From: Dehalococcoidia bacterium
Lineage (GTDB): Bacteria; Chloroflexota; Dehalococcoidia; Dehalococcoidales; RBG-16-60-22
Length of the DNA: 64,000 nt
Assembly: GCA_030615035.1 (NCBI GenBank)
Contig: JAUXAC010000004.1
Span: 26,685-90,684, forward strand
Direction of reading: 5' to 3'
The position numbers were made by a program, and so were the translations under genes. Below are positions 1 to 8,269 of the stretch, piece after piece. A model generated the notes under the pieces. That model ran no database searches. It was not told the DNA's origin and worked only from the letters and a program-made list of their open reading frames with translations. Position 1 is the stretch's first letter; every line of letters begins with the position of its first letter.

Positions 1-1754
1 TCAAGCTGCCTAAGCCTATCATATAGCCTATCTATCTCCCCCCAAGCAAAACTATCAACGACAATCGGCTCATCACTTCCAGTATCATAGCCTTCTACCT
101 GCACCCGGTTGAGTTCCCAAGCACCCTGCCGATATCTGCCATCTAAAATTTGGTGCTCTACACCATAACTATAGACAGAACTGTCCGATAACAGAGGGTT
201 TACAATATAGGCCTTGCTGCCCTCAATGAAGAGAACATCGGGGACAAAGAAGAGCAATTTCTGGATAACCATCTCCCCACTGTGATTGGGGCCGATGGTG
301 AAGTCAGGATAGAAGCTGGTGATGACTGACGACTGGGACTTGACCTCTAACTTCAACCCCGCTCTGGCCAGCACAAAGGTAAGAATGTCTTTGACGCTCA
401 TCTGGTTAGAAGTTTTATTCCAGCGGAACTGATATCTGGCTCTCCAGGCAGTTATTGCTGTCCAGCCGTCCTGGGAGTGAAGAATGAGGCTAGCCTTACC
501 ACCCGAGCTGGTATGCTCATAAGCTTCCAGGCTAAAGGTTTGCCCCGAACTCACTTCGTTGCCGCTGGTAGTCGCATAGCCAGGACTGAAGTCCAACTGA
601 CAACCAATGTCAAGAACCGATAAATCCCCCTGCCCCAGCGAAGCGTACTGTCCTTCATCATTCCTCAGTTCCACAATTAGCTTACCTGAGGTCTCCCCCA
701 GCTCCTGCCTCACCCCGATAACATCAGCAGTCAGGTCGAGGCTCTGGGTGGTTAGATTGGCTCTCCATACTCCAGCTGGATTTGACAGCCAGCAATAATC
801 ACCATAGTGAGCTATGGCCAGACCATATTCTGAAGACAGGTTGAACGGCACCGGCTCTCGCCAGAGATTATCAATGAAATTGGCATCAAGGACAGAGTGC
901 GACCAAAAAGGACGGTTATAGGCTTCGCTGCCAGTGAACCTCTCAATGAAGAAACCACGGTAAACATCCGGGTTATCCAGAAATGGTCGATGGTATTCAA
1001 ACTCGCCATCAGACGGAGCCGAGGCAAGCTCCTTCAACTCTGACCAGTCACCAGCGGCGACGTCGCCACCATCACCATAGACCAAGCTCCACAGTTTGAA
1101 GTTACCCGCTGAATCCTTCCCGGTAACAAGTAGATTCCAGTCGGCATCATAGACAGTGGCGACACCGGATAAATTACCGGTAGTTTTATCCCAGGCTGAT
1201 TTTGTCTGCCATTCACCACCCACATACTTCTTCACATAGAGAGTCGCCTGGTCAGCGAAAAAGATAGCCAAATCACCGTTGGACTTATAGGCGGCAGCCA
1301 GACCATTGACATTAGTAGTGGGGGAATAATCAATGACCTCAGGACTCCCCCAGGTAGCACCGTAGTCAGTACTCTTTATGCGCTGGATTTTTCTATTAAC
1401 ACCGTCTATCCAGAAAATGGAGACCTCAGCTCCCAGTGAAGCACAAGCGACAACAGCAGCATTGTACTGGTTAGTGTAAGTCCACTGGCTGAAGTTGCTT
1501 GACGGACCTGGATTAGATACTCGCTGGCGGTAGAGCTTCCTAGAATCAGCAGGTAGAGTTATTCTGGCCCTGATGAAAGAGCCGTCACCGGGCATAGTTA
1601 GCGCATGGAAGTAGTCATCCTCCGAACCAGTATAGAGCCTAGTCCAGTCATATCTGACCACACCGGCAATTTTATTCTTGGCCTCCACTTTAACATAGGG
1701 AGTTGTGGCTGCCTGTTTCTGGGCGGCTAACAGTGTTGATGTTAGACTTCGCAT
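1..1754 (-). CDS. Phage tail/baseplate-like protein (C-terminus beyond window edge)
   Basis: An open minus-strand frame of about 584 codons starts at an ATG (1752-1754) preceded by an AAAGGAAAGAG Shine-Dalgarno stretch and runs off the left edge, so the C-terminus is missing. The N-terminal half is beta-rich and repetitive, with recurrent W, G and D residues, like a beta-propeller. The second half contains a segment of the type ELGETSGKLIVELRNDEGQY, followed by a stretch resembling tail or baseplate hub proteins. It is the last visible gene of the virion operon that begins at 8610, and a role in tail tip or host contact is inferred from that position. No catalytic motif was recognised. It could equally be a receptor-binding or structural protein of a gene transfer agent. 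Confidence 0.6.
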   Translation of the reverse strand, partial: MRSLTSTLLAAQKQAATTPYVKVEAKNKIAGVVRYDWTRLYTGSEDDYFHALTMPGDGSFIRARITLPADSRKLYRQRVSNPGPSSNFSQWTYTNQYNAAVVACASLGAEVSIFWIDGVNRKIQRIKSTDYGATWGSPEVIDYSPTTNVNGLAAAYKSNGDLAIFFADQATLYVKKYVGGEWQTKSAWDKTTGNLSGVATVYDADWNLLVTGKDSAGNFKLWSLVYGDGGDVAAGDWSELKELASAPSDGEFEYHRPFLDNPDVYRGFFIERFTGSEAYNRPFWSHSVLDANFIDNLWREPVPFNLSSEYGLAIAHYGDYCWLSNPAGVWRANLTTQSLDLTADVIGVRQELGETSGKLIVELRNDEGQYASLGQGDLSVLDIGCQLDFSPGYATTSGNEVSSGQTFSLEAYEHTSSGGKASLILHSQDGWTAITAWRARYQFRWNKTSNQMSVKDILTFVLARAGLKLEVKSQSSVITSFYPDFTIGPNHSGEMVIQKLLFFVPDVLFIEGSKAYIVNPLLSDSSVYSYGVEHQILDGRYRQGAWELNRVQVEGYDTGSDEPIVVDSFAWGEIDRLYDRLRQL

Positions 1755-1780
1755 CGCTTCTCTTTCCTTTCTGGAGCTAA

Positions 1781-2032
1781 TTAGCTTTGAATTGAATCAC
1801 CCGGTTGGTTGGGGATATATCTGGTTCCCCAGAAAAGGTGACCAGCAATATAGCCGAGGGTAAAGACCATGAGGAACCAGAAGATTAAATCCCAGAGCCA
1901 GTGCCCCAGTAGTGCGCCGATGGCTACCATGCCGATGATCCAAAGACCCTCAAGTTTATGCCAGGTATCCCGTAAGATATAGGTCCAGGGACGACCGCCT
2001 ATTCTCGACCACAGGGCTTTATAGAGGTTTAT
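1781..2032 (-). CDS. Small phage membrane protein without a normal start codon
   Basis: The minus-strand frame encodes about 83 residues with a hydrophobic hairpin (...GMVAIGALLGHWLWDLIF... and WFLMVFTLGYIAGHLF) and ends with TAA at 1781-1783. The frame is open from a TAG at 2033-2035, but the upstream half has no ATG, GTG or TTG. The first codon after the TAG is ATA (2030-2032), and the first in-frame ATG is at 1930, giving only 49 residues. The 5' end coincides with the end of a repeat element (GGGGGTGAGGT), so the original start was probably lost to that insertion. Its position between adaptor and tail genes fits a holin-like or other small phage membrane protein, but no function is assigned. 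It may be a 5'-truncated pseudogene. Confidence 0.5.
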   Translation of the reverse strand: MNLYKALWSRIGGRPWTYILRDTWHKLEGLWIIGMVAIGALLGHWLWDLIFWFLMVFTLGYIAGHLFWGTRYIPNQPGDSIQS

Positions 2033-2293
2033 CTACCTCACCCCCTTTAGATTCTATTTAGGAACCCCATCCCCCTTTATCCCCCTTCCCCTTGATAAGG
2101 GGAAGGGGGAGAGGTTATGTAAGAGGGACTTCGTCCCTCTAAAACTCCCTAGAAGCATATTTGGAGGCTTCGCCTCTCTTTGATTCTCATCTTGTATATC
2201 TCTCCTTCAAAGGAGAGGGGGAAGTACTTCTCAAAGAGGGGCTCCTTCCCCTCTAAAACACCCTATGAGCTTATTTTTAGGCTTAGCCTCTCT
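2028..2293. repeat. Interspersed palindromic repeat, near-complete copy
   Basis: This is a member of the window-wide repeat family. It starts with CTACCTCACCCCCTTTAG, then a CCCCCTTCCCCTTG/ATAAGGGGAAGGGGG palindrome, a GAGGGACTTCGTCCCTC hairpin, a GAGGCTTCGCCTC hairpin and a CTCTCCTTCAAAGGAGAG palindrome. It ends against the stop codon of the 107-residue gene. The next copy (2621-2895) has the same module order. Confidence 0.85.
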
Positions 2294-2617
2294 TTACGCC
2301 AGAGCTGCCAGGATATCAGGAAGCGATTGGGCAGCCTTTCGGTAGTGATTAGCCAAGTGCCTGGCAGCCTCAAGGATTTCCTCGGGACTGGCTTCCACTG
2401 TCCTCCTGCGATATCCATTTAGCGAGAGGGCAGCCACCGCCGCACTCATTAAATCCCAATCAATCGTCTTTTCAACATCAAGTTTGCCACGAAGGGCTCT
2501 AAAGATACTTTTCTTGTGATGAGGTAACTTCCAGGTATCGGGGTCTTCAGGGTCGCCAACGATAGCAAATGCCTCCTTAGGCAATCCCTCCCTGGTCTTG
2601 ATTTCTACCTTTTTCAT
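2294..2617 (-). CDS. Phage-operon protein of unknown function (107 aa)
   Basis: A 107-residue soluble, charged protein with no recognised family. It has no membrane segment; the C-terminal 40 residues (EASPEEILEAARHLANHYRKAAQ) look helical. It starts with ATG (2615-2617). The Shine-Dalgarno sequence GAGGT lies in the end of the upstream repeat copy, so its translation signal appears to be donated by the repeat. It sits between two copies of the repeat, inside the virion operon and after the head-tail adaptor, a place where tail-completion or neck proteins are often found. That role is only positional inference. Confidence 0.55.
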   Translation of the reverse strand: MKKVEIKTREGLPKEAFAIVGDPEDPDTWKLPHHKKSIFRALRGKLDVEKTIDWDLMSAAVAALSLNGYRRRTVEASPEEILEAARHLANHYRKAAQSLPDILAALA

Positions 2618-2620
2618 GAT

Positions 2621-2895
2621 TATATCTACCTCGCCCCCTTTAGATTCTATTTAGGAACCCCATCCCCCTTTCTCCCCCTTCCCCTTAATAAGGGGAAGGG
2701 GGAGAGGTTATGTAAGAGGGGCTTCGCCCCTCTAAAACTCCCAGAGCCTGTTTTGAGGCTTCGCCTCTTTTTGACTCTCCTCCTGTATATCTCTCCTTCA
2801 AAGGAGAGGGGAAATTGCTGTGTAAAGGGGACTTCGTCCCTCCAAAACACCCTACGAGCACATTTAAGAGCTTCCCCCACTTTGATTCCTCGTTA
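2621..2895. repeat. Interspersed palindromic repeat, near-complete copy
   Basis: Same module order as the copy at 2028-2293: the CCCCCTTCCCCTTA/ATAAGGGGAAGGGGG palindrome, the GAGGGGCTTCGCCCCTC hairpin, GAGGCTTCGCCTC and CTCTCCTTCAAAGGAGAG. The two copies are direct repeats flanking the 107-residue gene. The small reading frame inside this copy (2647-2880) is repeat sequence, not a gene. Confidence 0.85.
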
Positions 2896-2908
2896 GACCC
2901 GTCACCAA

Positions 2909-3541
2909 TTAAGGTCCATAGTCGGTTGACTTGGAGACAATGGGATAGTATGGCTTATAGAGTGAACGGACTCTAACCCTATTTCTCCTCCCCAGTCGCC
3001 TTAGCTCCTGCTTAAAATACCTCAGTTTTTCGTTCCCCCAGGCAAGGAACTCCTTAGGGGTGATGCCACCACCGACATTGACCCGGTTTATGGCATAGAC
3101 CGCCCATTCCACCGCGGCGTAACCACCAGCGCCAGCAGCAATTAAATCTTCGTGATAGGTAGAGAGGGTAGAGCTTGTAGCATCAAGGGTATGGAGCTTA
3201 CCGTAGTAGATGTAGGCATTAGAGCCATCCGGTACCTCATCGCCAAGGATAGTTAGAGTGTCTCCCCACAGGGCAAAGGGCTGGTAGCGCTTGGGGAACT
3301 GAGCCACCGGGTATTCTACGGCTTCAACCATAATCCTATCGGTTATGGTGGATATATCAAGCTCCCTAGAGCCTGAAGTAGTAGCTTTAGTTGCCTTCTG
3401 CTCATGGGGAAGATACTCAGAGAAGTCTTTTACGGCATGGGCAATATGCCTATCCAGCTCGTCATTAGTCCAGCGATAGTTACTGGCATCCTCGTCATGG
3501 AGGTCACGCCTGACTATTGTTCTCATCTCAGTTAGGTTCAT
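2909..3541 (-). CDS. Phage head-tail adaptor/connector protein
   Basis: About 210 residues. The N-terminus (RRDLHDEDASNYRW followed by TNDELDRHIAHAVKDF) matches the recurrent RWTxxELDxHIxxAvxxFS pattern of small phage adaptor proteins that dock under the portal. A helical N-terminus is followed by a more beta-rich middle and a basic C-terminus. ATG at 3541 is preferred, because AAAAGGGG lies about 10 nt upstream; a GTG three codons earlier (3550) is possible but too close to that site. It lies downstream of portal, scaffold and capsid in the same operon, as expected for a head-completion protein. Confidence 0.7.
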   Translation of the reverse strand: MNLTEMRTIVRRDLHDEDASNYRWTNDELDRHIAHAVKDFSEYLPHEQKATKATTSGSRELDISTITDRIMVEAVEYPVAQFPKRYQPFALWGDTLTILGDEVPDGSNAYIYYGKLHTLDATSSTLSTYHEDLIAAGAGGYAAVEWAVYAINRVNVGGGITPKEFLAWGNEKLRYFKQELRRLGRRNRVRVRSLYKPYYPIVSKSTDYGP

Positions 3542-3561
3542 ATCTGGCACACCCCTTTTAG

Positions 3562-3604
3562 GTTTTTATTTGGTGACCCCATCCCCCTTTATCCCCCTTC
3601 CCCT
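3562..3604. repeat. Repeat-family fragment
   Basis: A short partial copy containing TTTTATTTGGTGACCCCATC and the CCCCCTTTATCCCCC tract. It lies between the adaptor gene and the 73-residue gene; the hairpin half is missing. The last bases abut the stop codon of the 73-residue gene. Confidence 0.7.
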
Positions 3605-3826
3605 CTATTTAGGCAACAGTTTTCTAATCTCTACCCTCTCCAACTTCTCACAGGGTAAGCCCTCATCGTGCCGACATATTTCTAAGTCGGCGAAGGATAT
3701 CTCTTCATTAGGTTCGCCCTCATTGAGGCTGACTGCCTTGCCGGATAGATTTTCCGCGTAAGCCATCAAAGACCGGGCATCAGCTTCGTCAGCAAAGGAC
3801 AAATCCATTCTCACTCTATATTTCAT
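3605..3826 (-). CDS. Small phage-operon protein (73 aa)
   Basis: A 73-residue acidic protein with no recognised family. ATG at 3826 overlaps the TGA of the upstream LamG gene (ATGA, 4 bp), and GGAGG lies 5 bases upstream inside that gene, which argues strongly for translation coupling. The N-terminus (MKYRVRMDLSFADEADARSL) could form a small alpha/beta fold. Its place in the virion operon suggests an accessory virion or morphogenesis role, without direct evidence. Confidence 0.6.
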   Translation of the reverse strand: MKYRVRMDLSFADEADARSLMAYAENLSGKAVSLNEGEPNEEISFADLEICRHDEGLPCEKLERVEIRKLLPK

Positions 3827-4500
3827 CTATACCTCCACTTGGTAGCTAGGTAAATATTCTGTGTTTCCTGAGGAGTCAAAGCTCTGTTATAAACCAAGAC
3901 TTCACCAACATCTGCCTTAATCGGTATCCCTGTAGTATTTCTGGCGCCAATAACAAAACTGGCTCCTCCCTCGCAGGTTGCAGTTAAGCCATCCGCAGTG
4001 ATTGACATGCTTATTTCTTCCCCATCTACATAAGCTGTAAAGCCACTAGCAGCCGATGAGCCATCATAGCTGAAGCCAAGGAACATAAATCTATCGGTAT
4101 CAGTGAAAGTGTCAGCGCTGGTAATCCAGATTGAGTTGCCTGTACCATTGTTGCTATCCATTGCAATACCTAGAGCATCTGTAGCCGTAAACTCTATATC
4201 CCATCCCCGATATGTTCCTGCATCAAGCCTCTTCCCCCACAACCATTGAGCAGTAGCAGTTCTTTTTTTTCTTGCCCAGCCGTAGATTGAAAAGCGGTCA
4301 GTATTGCTAAATTTTACTGCGGATATGTTGCCCAGAGTAATATAATCATCAGTCCCATCAAAGTATCTCCCATTGGGTCTCCACAGTGCCCCGGTAACAG
4401 AGCATAGATGGCCATGGGCATCCTTTGACACAAAAGAAGCACCGTCTAGCTGATAGAGGGGCAGATAAAGCACCAGGCTAGGGTCAAAAACGAAATCCAT
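3823..4500 (-). CDS. LamG/concanavalin-like protein in virion operon
   Basis: 225 residues with the layout of a LamG/concanavalin-A-like lectin domain: an N-terminal DPSLVLYLPLYQLDG opening, GRYFDGTDDYITLGN, the SIYGWARKK strand, central FSYDG...GFTAYVDGEEI, and a C-terminal ADVGEVLVYNRALTPQE. The last motif is typical of LamG domains that bind carbohydrate or display as trimeric adhesins. ATG 4500 follows GAGGTGATTA. It is transcribed with capsid and adaptor genes and lacks a signal peptide, so a virion-surface decoration that binds glycans is the likeliest role. Confidence 0.75.
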   Translation of the reverse strand: MDFVFDPSLVLYLPLYQLDGASFVSKDAHGHLCSVTGALWRPNGRYFDGTDDYITLGNISAVKFSNTDRFSIYGWARKKRTATAQWLWGKRLDAGTYRGWDIEFTATDALGIAMDSNNGTGNSIWITSADTFTDTDRFMFLGFSYDGSSAASGFTAYVDGEEISMSITADGLTATCEGGASFVIGARNTTGIPIKADVGEVLVYNRALTPQETQNIYLATKWRYR

Positions 4501-4508
4501 TAATCACC

Positions 4509-4973
4509 TCAACTACCTTTATAAATTAGCTTGACATAGCTTGAGTTCTTCACTTTGCCGACAGCGTTCTCCCCACCGGCAGCCCCCGACTTGATTGTCA
4601 GCCGAACATCAAAGGGCACAGAATTGAAGTCAGCTACAGGTTTGAAACGACCACTGTAGGTATATTCCTTATAGACTGAGGCATCAGCCGAGTAAGTCAC
4701 CTCATCATGAAGGTCAATCCAAGTGCCACCTTTATTCCGTGCCTGCCATTTGAACAGGACGTTTTCAAGGGTGCCGCTGGACTTTACCGCACAGGTAAGC
4801 CCGAACTCAAACTCAATAACAGCTCCTAATGCCGGTGGACTAATGCTGACCTCTTCTACGGCTTCATATCCATCACCAGCGGTAGTCTTTTCCGTGCTCC
4901 ATTGAACTCCGTCTGAGGTCAGATTGCCCATAGCAAAAGGATGCTCGACGTGTTCTATTACTGCAAGTGCCAC
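4509..4973 (-). CDS. Beta-rich phage structural protein (154 aa)
   Basis: 154 residues, rich in T, S, V and alternating polar/hydrophobic strands, with no membrane segment or known motif. The GTG start at 4973 is supported by GGAGGTG a few bases upstream. Its position between the capsid decoration protein and the LamG protein suggests a head fibre or other capsid-surface component; the family was not recognised. Spacing to the downstream LamG gene is 8 bases, so the two are probably co-translated. Confidence 0.6.
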   Translation of the reverse strand: MALAVIEHVEHPFAMGNLTSDGVQWSTEKTTAGDGYEAVEEVSISPPALGAVIEFEFGLTCAVKSSGTLENVLFKWQARNKGGTWIDLHDEVTYSADASVYKEYTYSGRFKPVADFNSVPFDVRLTIKSGAAGGENAVGKVKNSSYVKLIYKGS

Positions 4974-5026
4974 AATTCACCTCCATAGGGGGGAGGGGTA
5001 AAACCCCTCCCCTTATATTTATTTTT

Positions 5027-5431
5027 TTAAGCGGCCGTTGAATCAGCCCTTGAGCCGGGCTCCAGGGCAGCCACCGTAGCCGAAACCATATAGCCGATGA
5101 TGGTATCGCAATCACCGGAAGTGGTTGGCTTGGTCTCGGTAATCTTGCCGTTATCCGTCCCTTCAGCAACATAGACGGGGTTACCGGCTGTCCCGCCGGA
5201 GTAGCCACTAACTACTGCCCGACGGTAAGCAGTGATAACATCGCCACTGGCACCATCCTCACCAGCCACCAGTCTCCCCTGAATAGCCGTGCCAACAGTA
5301 GCCAGTGCCCTCTTCCAGCCTGAGCTGTAGCCCAGAATATCACCGGCTTTACAGGCTTCAGCTAGTGTTACCTTGACTAACCCTTCACCCTGCTCAGTAA
5401 TCCTTCCCTTTCCCGGGTCAGAGAATGCCAT
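5027..5431 (-). CDS. Capsid decoration protein, DUF2190-like
   Basis: 134 residues, Gly/Ala/Thr-rich, with the pattern EACKAGDILGYSSGWKRA...PVYVAEGTDNGKIT seen in small capsid decoration/stabilisation proteins (DUF2190 type). These sit on the outside of HK97-fold capsids. ATG 5431 is preceded by AAGGAGGTTGAGAA. It lies 24 bases downstream of the major capsid gene, the usual place for this class. No signal peptide is present. Confidence 0.65.
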   Translation of the reverse strand: MAFSDPGKGRITEQGEGLVKVTLAEACKAGDILGYSSGWKRALATVGTAIQGRLVAGEDGASGDVITAYRRAVVSGYSGGTAGNPVYVAEGTDNGKITETKPTTSGDCDTIIGYMVSATVAALEPGSRADSTAA

Positions 5432-5455
5432 TTCTCAACCTCCTTATGTATTTAA

Positions 5456-6376
5456 TTAGTCCTTAACCCCGATTAAAGCCGCTCCCTTAACCGAACTGAA
5501 TAGAGCCAGGGATACATACCATTTAACCCGGGTGCGGGTGGCATCCTTACTTTCCATAGAGCCGATTGGCTCCACGGTCAGGTGCCCGGGGCTGGTTAAG
5601 CCACAGAGAGCCCACTCGCCGAACTGAATGGCATAGATAGTGGAGCAGTCACCGCCGGTAGTGTCGGTCTCAACACCACCGCTAACCGTGTGGGTATCCA
5701 GTATCCAGTCATTGACGCCAATCGGAATACCATCCCACAACTGGACAAAGTTACCCCACTGGTCCCGGTCATTGTCCACCATTCCCCCGCTCGCTCTGAC
5801 CAGAGCATTAATCTTTCGCCTTGAGCGGCGGCTCATCAGTAGCATATCGGGTTTGCCCCCCTTTACCGCATCAATAAGTTCATCCAGCTTGGCCAGAGTG
5901 AGAGTAGCACCGGTATCTCCCATAGCTATTACCTGGTCGCCAGCCGTGGTGGTATCAATGAGAGTCCTGAGACCATCGAACTGCTTGGGACTAGCCGTGG
6001 TATTACCATAGATAAAGGTCTCCTCAAATTTGTCCTTCACTGCCTTAGCCTTCAGTTCAACAACGGCTCCCTCCAAGTCCTGAATATTGCTCCGAGTCGT
6101 CTTCAGGAAGTTATCGACATCGGCATCACCACCCATAATTTTTAAGTTTGCCATTTTCTGTTCAAAGGTCGGGGTGGACTCAACCCAGGTATCACCGACA
6201 TCGTAGAAATCAACACTGGGCAAAGTCTTCTCCTGGTTATAGGTCAGACCATTACCCACAATCTCGATGAAAGGGAGTCTCTGCAAGATGGGCGAATCCT
6301 TAACGATGGTCTCCACCACCCCTTGAAGTAGAATATCATTTGAAAGCTTAGCTGCTTCAGCCAATGTTAACGCCAT
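5456..6376 (-). CDS. Phage major capsid protein (HK97-type)
   Basis: 306 residues, the normal size for an HK97-fold shell protein without a fused scaffold. Typical features are the N-terminal helix (LAEAAKLSNDILLQGVVETI), the EKTLPSVDFYDVGDTW strand of the E-loop, the long spine helix around residues 100-120 (DLEGAVVELKAKAVKDKFEE), and the C-terminal region with RTRVKWYVSLALFS. The ATG follows the scaffold stop immediately, and its Shine-Dalgarno (GGAGGT) is inside the scaffold gene. It is expected to form the shell around the portal encoded upstream. Confidence 0.85.
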   Translation of the reverse strand: MALTLAEAAKLSNDILLQGVVETIVKDSPILQRLPFIEIVGNGLTYNQEKTLPSVDFYDVGDTWVESTPTFEQKMANLKIMGGDADVDNFLKTTRSNIQDLEGAVVELKAKAVKDKFEETFIYGNTTASPKQFDGLRTLIDTTTAGDQVIAMGDTGATLTLAKLDELIDAVKGGKPDMLLMSRRSRRKINALVRASGGMVDNDRDQWGNFVQLWDGIPIGVNDWILDTHTVSGGVETDTTGGDCSTIYAIQFGEWALCGLTSPGHLTVEPIGSMESKDATRTRVKWYVSLALFSSVKGAALIGVKD

Positions 6377-6865
6377 TTATCTTTTACCTCCTATTGCATA
6401 TTGAATTTTCTCCCGTGGAGATAGAACTGACAGATCAAGCGGTGTCCTCTGGGGAGCACCAACGGGTATTTTTGTTTTGGAGACTTCCGCCTCAATTCCC
6501 TGTTTGACTCTATCGATAAGGGCTCTGGCATTTTCCAGAGATTCATTTATGGCATCGATAGTGTCCCCGGTGATCAGCTCATCCGGCACCTCTGGATTCG
6601 TCTCCGTTACCAGACCTTTATAGCTAGCTACTGCCTGAGCCAGGGTATTATTGAGTTCAGCCAGTTTCCTGTCTGACTCAGCCACTGCCTGCTTCAGGAT
6701 GACAATCTCACTATCTTTGCTAGCCACCACCTGCTCAAGCTCGACAATGGTAGCATTTCTAGACTCAAGCTCCCTAGTAAGGGCTTCCTTTTCCTGCTTC
6801 AGTCTTTCCAGTTCGTCTCTAGCAGTTGCAAGCTCGTCCATCAGTTCCTGTTCTTTATCAGCCAC
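6377..6865 (-). CDS. Phage scaffolding protein
   Basis: 162 residues, almost entirely predicted coiled coil from residue 3 to about 90 (heptads of E, L, K and A), with a short basic C-terminus (SPREKIQYAIGGKR) of the kind that docks to capsid protein. GTG at 6865 follows GGGAGGAATTATT. Its place between portal and major capsid, directly adjacent to the capsid start, is the standard order for a separate scaffold. Size and composition agree, although sequence similarity to a named scaffold was not established. Confidence 0.75.
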   Translation of the reverse strand: MADKEQELMDELATARDELERLKQEKEALTRELESRNATIVELEQVVASKDSEIVILKQAVAESDRKLAELNNTLAQAVASYKGLVTETNPEVPDELITGDTIDAINESLENARALIDRVKQGIEAEVSKTKIPVGAPQRTPLDLSVLSPREKIQYAIGGKR

Positions 6866-6883
6866 AATAATTCCTCCCGCTGA

Positions 6884-8269
6884 TTATTCCTCAACGCCTT
6901 CCGCCTGAGACAATAAAGCCCTCTCTCTCGCTCCGCTCCTGGTGGACTTAGCGTTAAGCTCTTTATTCATCCTGAGGATAGTTTCCCTCTCTTCAAGCCA
7001 TTTTTTGAACTCGTACTCGGGGTCCCTAATACCAATCTCATCCATCGCTGTTCTCCGGGAGTGGATACCAGTCTGGACTAAAGTCTGCTCGTTCTTCACC
7101 TGCCTGGCTACATCCTGAGGCAGCACTGGCCCCCAGACTACCCGTAAGTGGTTATCCCCAAAGTCCTCACCCTGGTACTTCTCCAGGAGTTTAAGAATCA
7201 TTTCATTTCTACGCTTATAGACGACTGACCTAATGATTCTCTTTCTTCTGACTTTCTGTAATAACGGGTGAAGCTCAATTTCCAGGGCTACCCCAGATAA
7301 ATCCCTTTCGGTTCCGCCGAAGGCAGACCGAGGTGATTCTGAGATATCGTGCAGGGTCCTATATAGCAAATCAATATAGTTGATATGGAGGCTGACACCA
7401 CCGCCCTGTAACAGGTCAAGTAGATAGGCTCTGGCGTCCTCGGGTATATTCCACACTGCTCCCGGCCTGATGGCTATGTTCTCGGATTCCTCCACATTCT
7501 CAAGTACGGCAATAGGATTACCGGATAATTCCAATATGCGGGATAGCTGGCTCATAGCTCGATTTAATTCTCTTTGCGACTCCATAATCTGGGGTAAATC
7601 AGATATTCCCCAGAACTTCTTGGGCTCACGCAGGTTGGAATAGATGATAAAGGGAATAAAGCCGTAGGGATTAGGTTTCTTCTCCACCAAGGCATTATCC
7701 AGATAGAGCTCAAAGTCCTGAGCAGTCCACAGCTCAACAACGGTGGCTGTCTTGCCCTTAGGCTTCGCCTGATAGAGAAGCCCAGTTTCCTCGGCAGATA
7801 GACTATATTTGGAAGTTACCCTCCATATTTGGGAGGTATCATCCCCCAGCCACCAGGCATAGATACCCTGGACATCGGGAGCGGTTACCCTGACTTTCTT
7901 CTCGGTGGTATCCCAGATAACCTTATAGCAAGCATCACCCAGTATGGCGCAATCAATCTCAGTCTCAAGGTCTAGCTGCTCCAAGTTGTTATCCTCATAA
8001 ACCCGGTATAAGGCCGCCTCTGCTTTCTGGGCTCTAGTCCTAGCCTCATCTGAGTCTTCAACAGCATCAACAGCAAAGTTAATGCCAGACATTAGATATG
8101 AGGTAATCTTATCTACAAACACTCTGGCGTAGTTAAAAATCAAGCGCCTTTCCCCGTGCCTTTCCCTGCCTTCCCAGTGCCGACCATAGTAGAAATCAAG
8201 AAGCTCTTTATAGCCCTTAACTCTGCCCATGTCCAGGCGAGCCAACTGCATAGGAATAGTTTCATTCAT
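6884..8269 (-). CDS. Phage portal protein (SPP1 gp6-like)
   Basis: 461 residues, within the size range of SPP1 gp6-type portals, which form the dodecameric DNA channel at one capsid vertex. Recognisable features are the N-terminal LDFYYGRHWEGR, RLIFNYARVFVDKITSYLMSG, the clip-side segment ETEIDCAILGDACYKVIWD, GFIPFIIYSNLREP, and the stem-helix region SQRELNRAMSQLSRILELSG. The start ATG (8269) overlaps the TGA of the HTH gene by 4 bp. A phage packaging motor needs this protein plus a large terminase. No terminase lies in this operon; the only one in the window is at 29.6-31.0 kb. Confidence 0.85.
   Translation of the reverse strand: MNETIPMQLARLDMGRVKGYKELLDFYYGRHWEGRERHGERRLIFNYARVFVDKITSYLMSGINFAVDAVEDSDEARTRAQKAEAALYRVYEDNNLEQLDLETEIDCAILGDACYKVIWDTTEKKVRVTAPDVQGIYAWWLGDDTSQIWRVTSKYSLSAEETGLLYQAKPKGKTATVVELWTAQDFELYLDNALVEKKPNPYGFIPFIIYSNLREPKKFWGISDLPQIMESQRELNRAMSQLSRILELSGNPIAVLENVEESENIAIRPGAVWNIPEDARAYLLDLLQGGGVSLHINYIDLLYRTLHDISESPRSAFGGTERDLSGVALEIELHPLLQKVRRKRIIRSVVYKRRNEMILKLLEKYQGEDFGDNHLRVVWGPVLPQDVARQVKNEQTLVQTGIHSRRTAMDEIGIRDPEYEFKKWLEERETILRMNKELNAKSTRSGARERALLSQAEGVEE

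Noticed and set aside
2647..2880. Reading frame of 77 codons on the minus strand
   Set aside because: It lies wholly within a repeat copy, is built from its hairpins, and has no ribosome site.
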